Origin: Shewanella atlantica
GTDB taxonomy: Bacteria > Pseudomonadota > Gammaproteobacteria > Enterobacterales > Shewanellaceae
Direction of reading: 5' to 3'
Assembly (NCBI RefSeq): GCF_003966265.1
Contig: NZ_RXNV01000002.1
Span: 736,877 to 800,876, forward strand
Length of the DNA: 64,000 bases
Shown here: in pieces, positions 63,794 through 64,000 of the stretch
Layout: each line of letters begins with the position of its first letter
Position numbering within the stretch: the first letter of the stretch is position 1
The notes under the pieces: generated by a model
The model's input: only the letters and a program-made list of their open reading frames with translations
The model's database searches: none
What the model was told of the DNA's origin: nothing
Translations under genes and position numbers: made by a program

Positions 63794-64000
63794 ATCTATG
63801 AGTAATCTACCTAAAATGATTGAGTCTGTACTTTAAAAAATTGCTTCAGAGATGAAAATCAACAACCCTGGTTAAGCAAAATAATTCGGGTCAGAGTCTG
63901 TGGGATCCCCACGAATTTAATAGCATGCTTGTGGATCCCTGACTAAATCCAGTAGTGACTGTATCGCAGCTTGCCAATGCGCCTTTACTAACCTCAACTT
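63788..64000 (+). mobile_element. start of integron cassette 4 (truncated by window end)
   Basis: Begins at the core GTTAAAT. A reading frame from ATG 63798 stops after 12 codons, continues in frame for 12 more codons past a TAA, then stops: probably a decayed cassette gene. From 63900 GGGATCC-CCAC pairs with GTGGATCCC (hairpin to about 63941), possibly the edge of another repeat or insertion. The expected partner heptamer ATTTAAC is not found before 64000. Confidence 0.5.

Overview
The window looks like the chromosome of a marine gammaproteobacterium of the genus Shewanella or a close relative. Grounds: moderate GC content; the order dnaQ/rnhA - LysR regulator - YafS-like methyltransferase - gloB - mltD; an 815-residue FadE; a TIGR03503 protein next to dnaQ; a stand-alone XapA-type purine nucleoside phosphorylase; many chemoreceptor and envelope genes; and a chromosomal-type integron integrase. 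The species cannot be fixed from the sequence alone.

Bases 1-40.7 kb are ordinary core and accessory chromosome: peptide deformylase, a POT/MFS carrier, small orphan genes, fadE with a PsrA-type palindrome upstream, a CPA1 antiporter, an M28 peptidase lipoprotein, a LysR/xapA divergent pair, two identical tRNA-Asp genes (with the wreck of a probable third), dnaQ/rnhA, gloB, two lytic transglycosylases (mltD, slt), two chemoreceptors, AsmA and RraA-like genes, msrPQ, rmuC, an EAL protein and a MoxR-DUF58-transglutaminase operon.

Bases 40.8-58.9 kb form a nitrate respiration island. Rightward: a NarK1-type nitrate transporter under a perfect FNR-type box, a fused PP2C phosphatase/Ser-Thr kinase, two small proteins and an HPP membrane protein. 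Leftward: narK2-narGHJI followed by a parvulin-type isomerase. Divergent from narK2 is a NarX/NarQ-type sensor kinase with a NarL/NarP-type regulator. Together these take up nitrate, reduce it to nitrite at the membrane, export nitrite, and sense both ions.

Bases 59.3-64 kb hold an integron: a tyrosine integrase (IntI family, all catalytic residues present) with a perfect LexA box over its promoter, a candidate attI, and a cassette array reading rightward. Three attC sites can be placed; for each cassette the left core heptamer is the exact reverse complement of the first heptamer of its own attC (GTTAGGT/ACCTAAC, GTTGAAC/GTTCAAC, GTTATGT/ACATAAC). Cassette 1 and cassette 3 carry orphan genes. 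Cassette 2 is filled by an IS91-family element (tyrosine recombinase + HUH transposase, both on the opposite strand) that abuts the GAAC of the attC core heptamer, the tetranucleotide IS91-type elements target. Both genes of that element are broken by one in-frame amber codon each. A fourth cassette runs off the end of the window.

Across the window, short tandem repeats of 12-17 bp sit in at least six intergenic gaps, often beginning at or just after a stop codon; this is a genome-scale habit worth checking.
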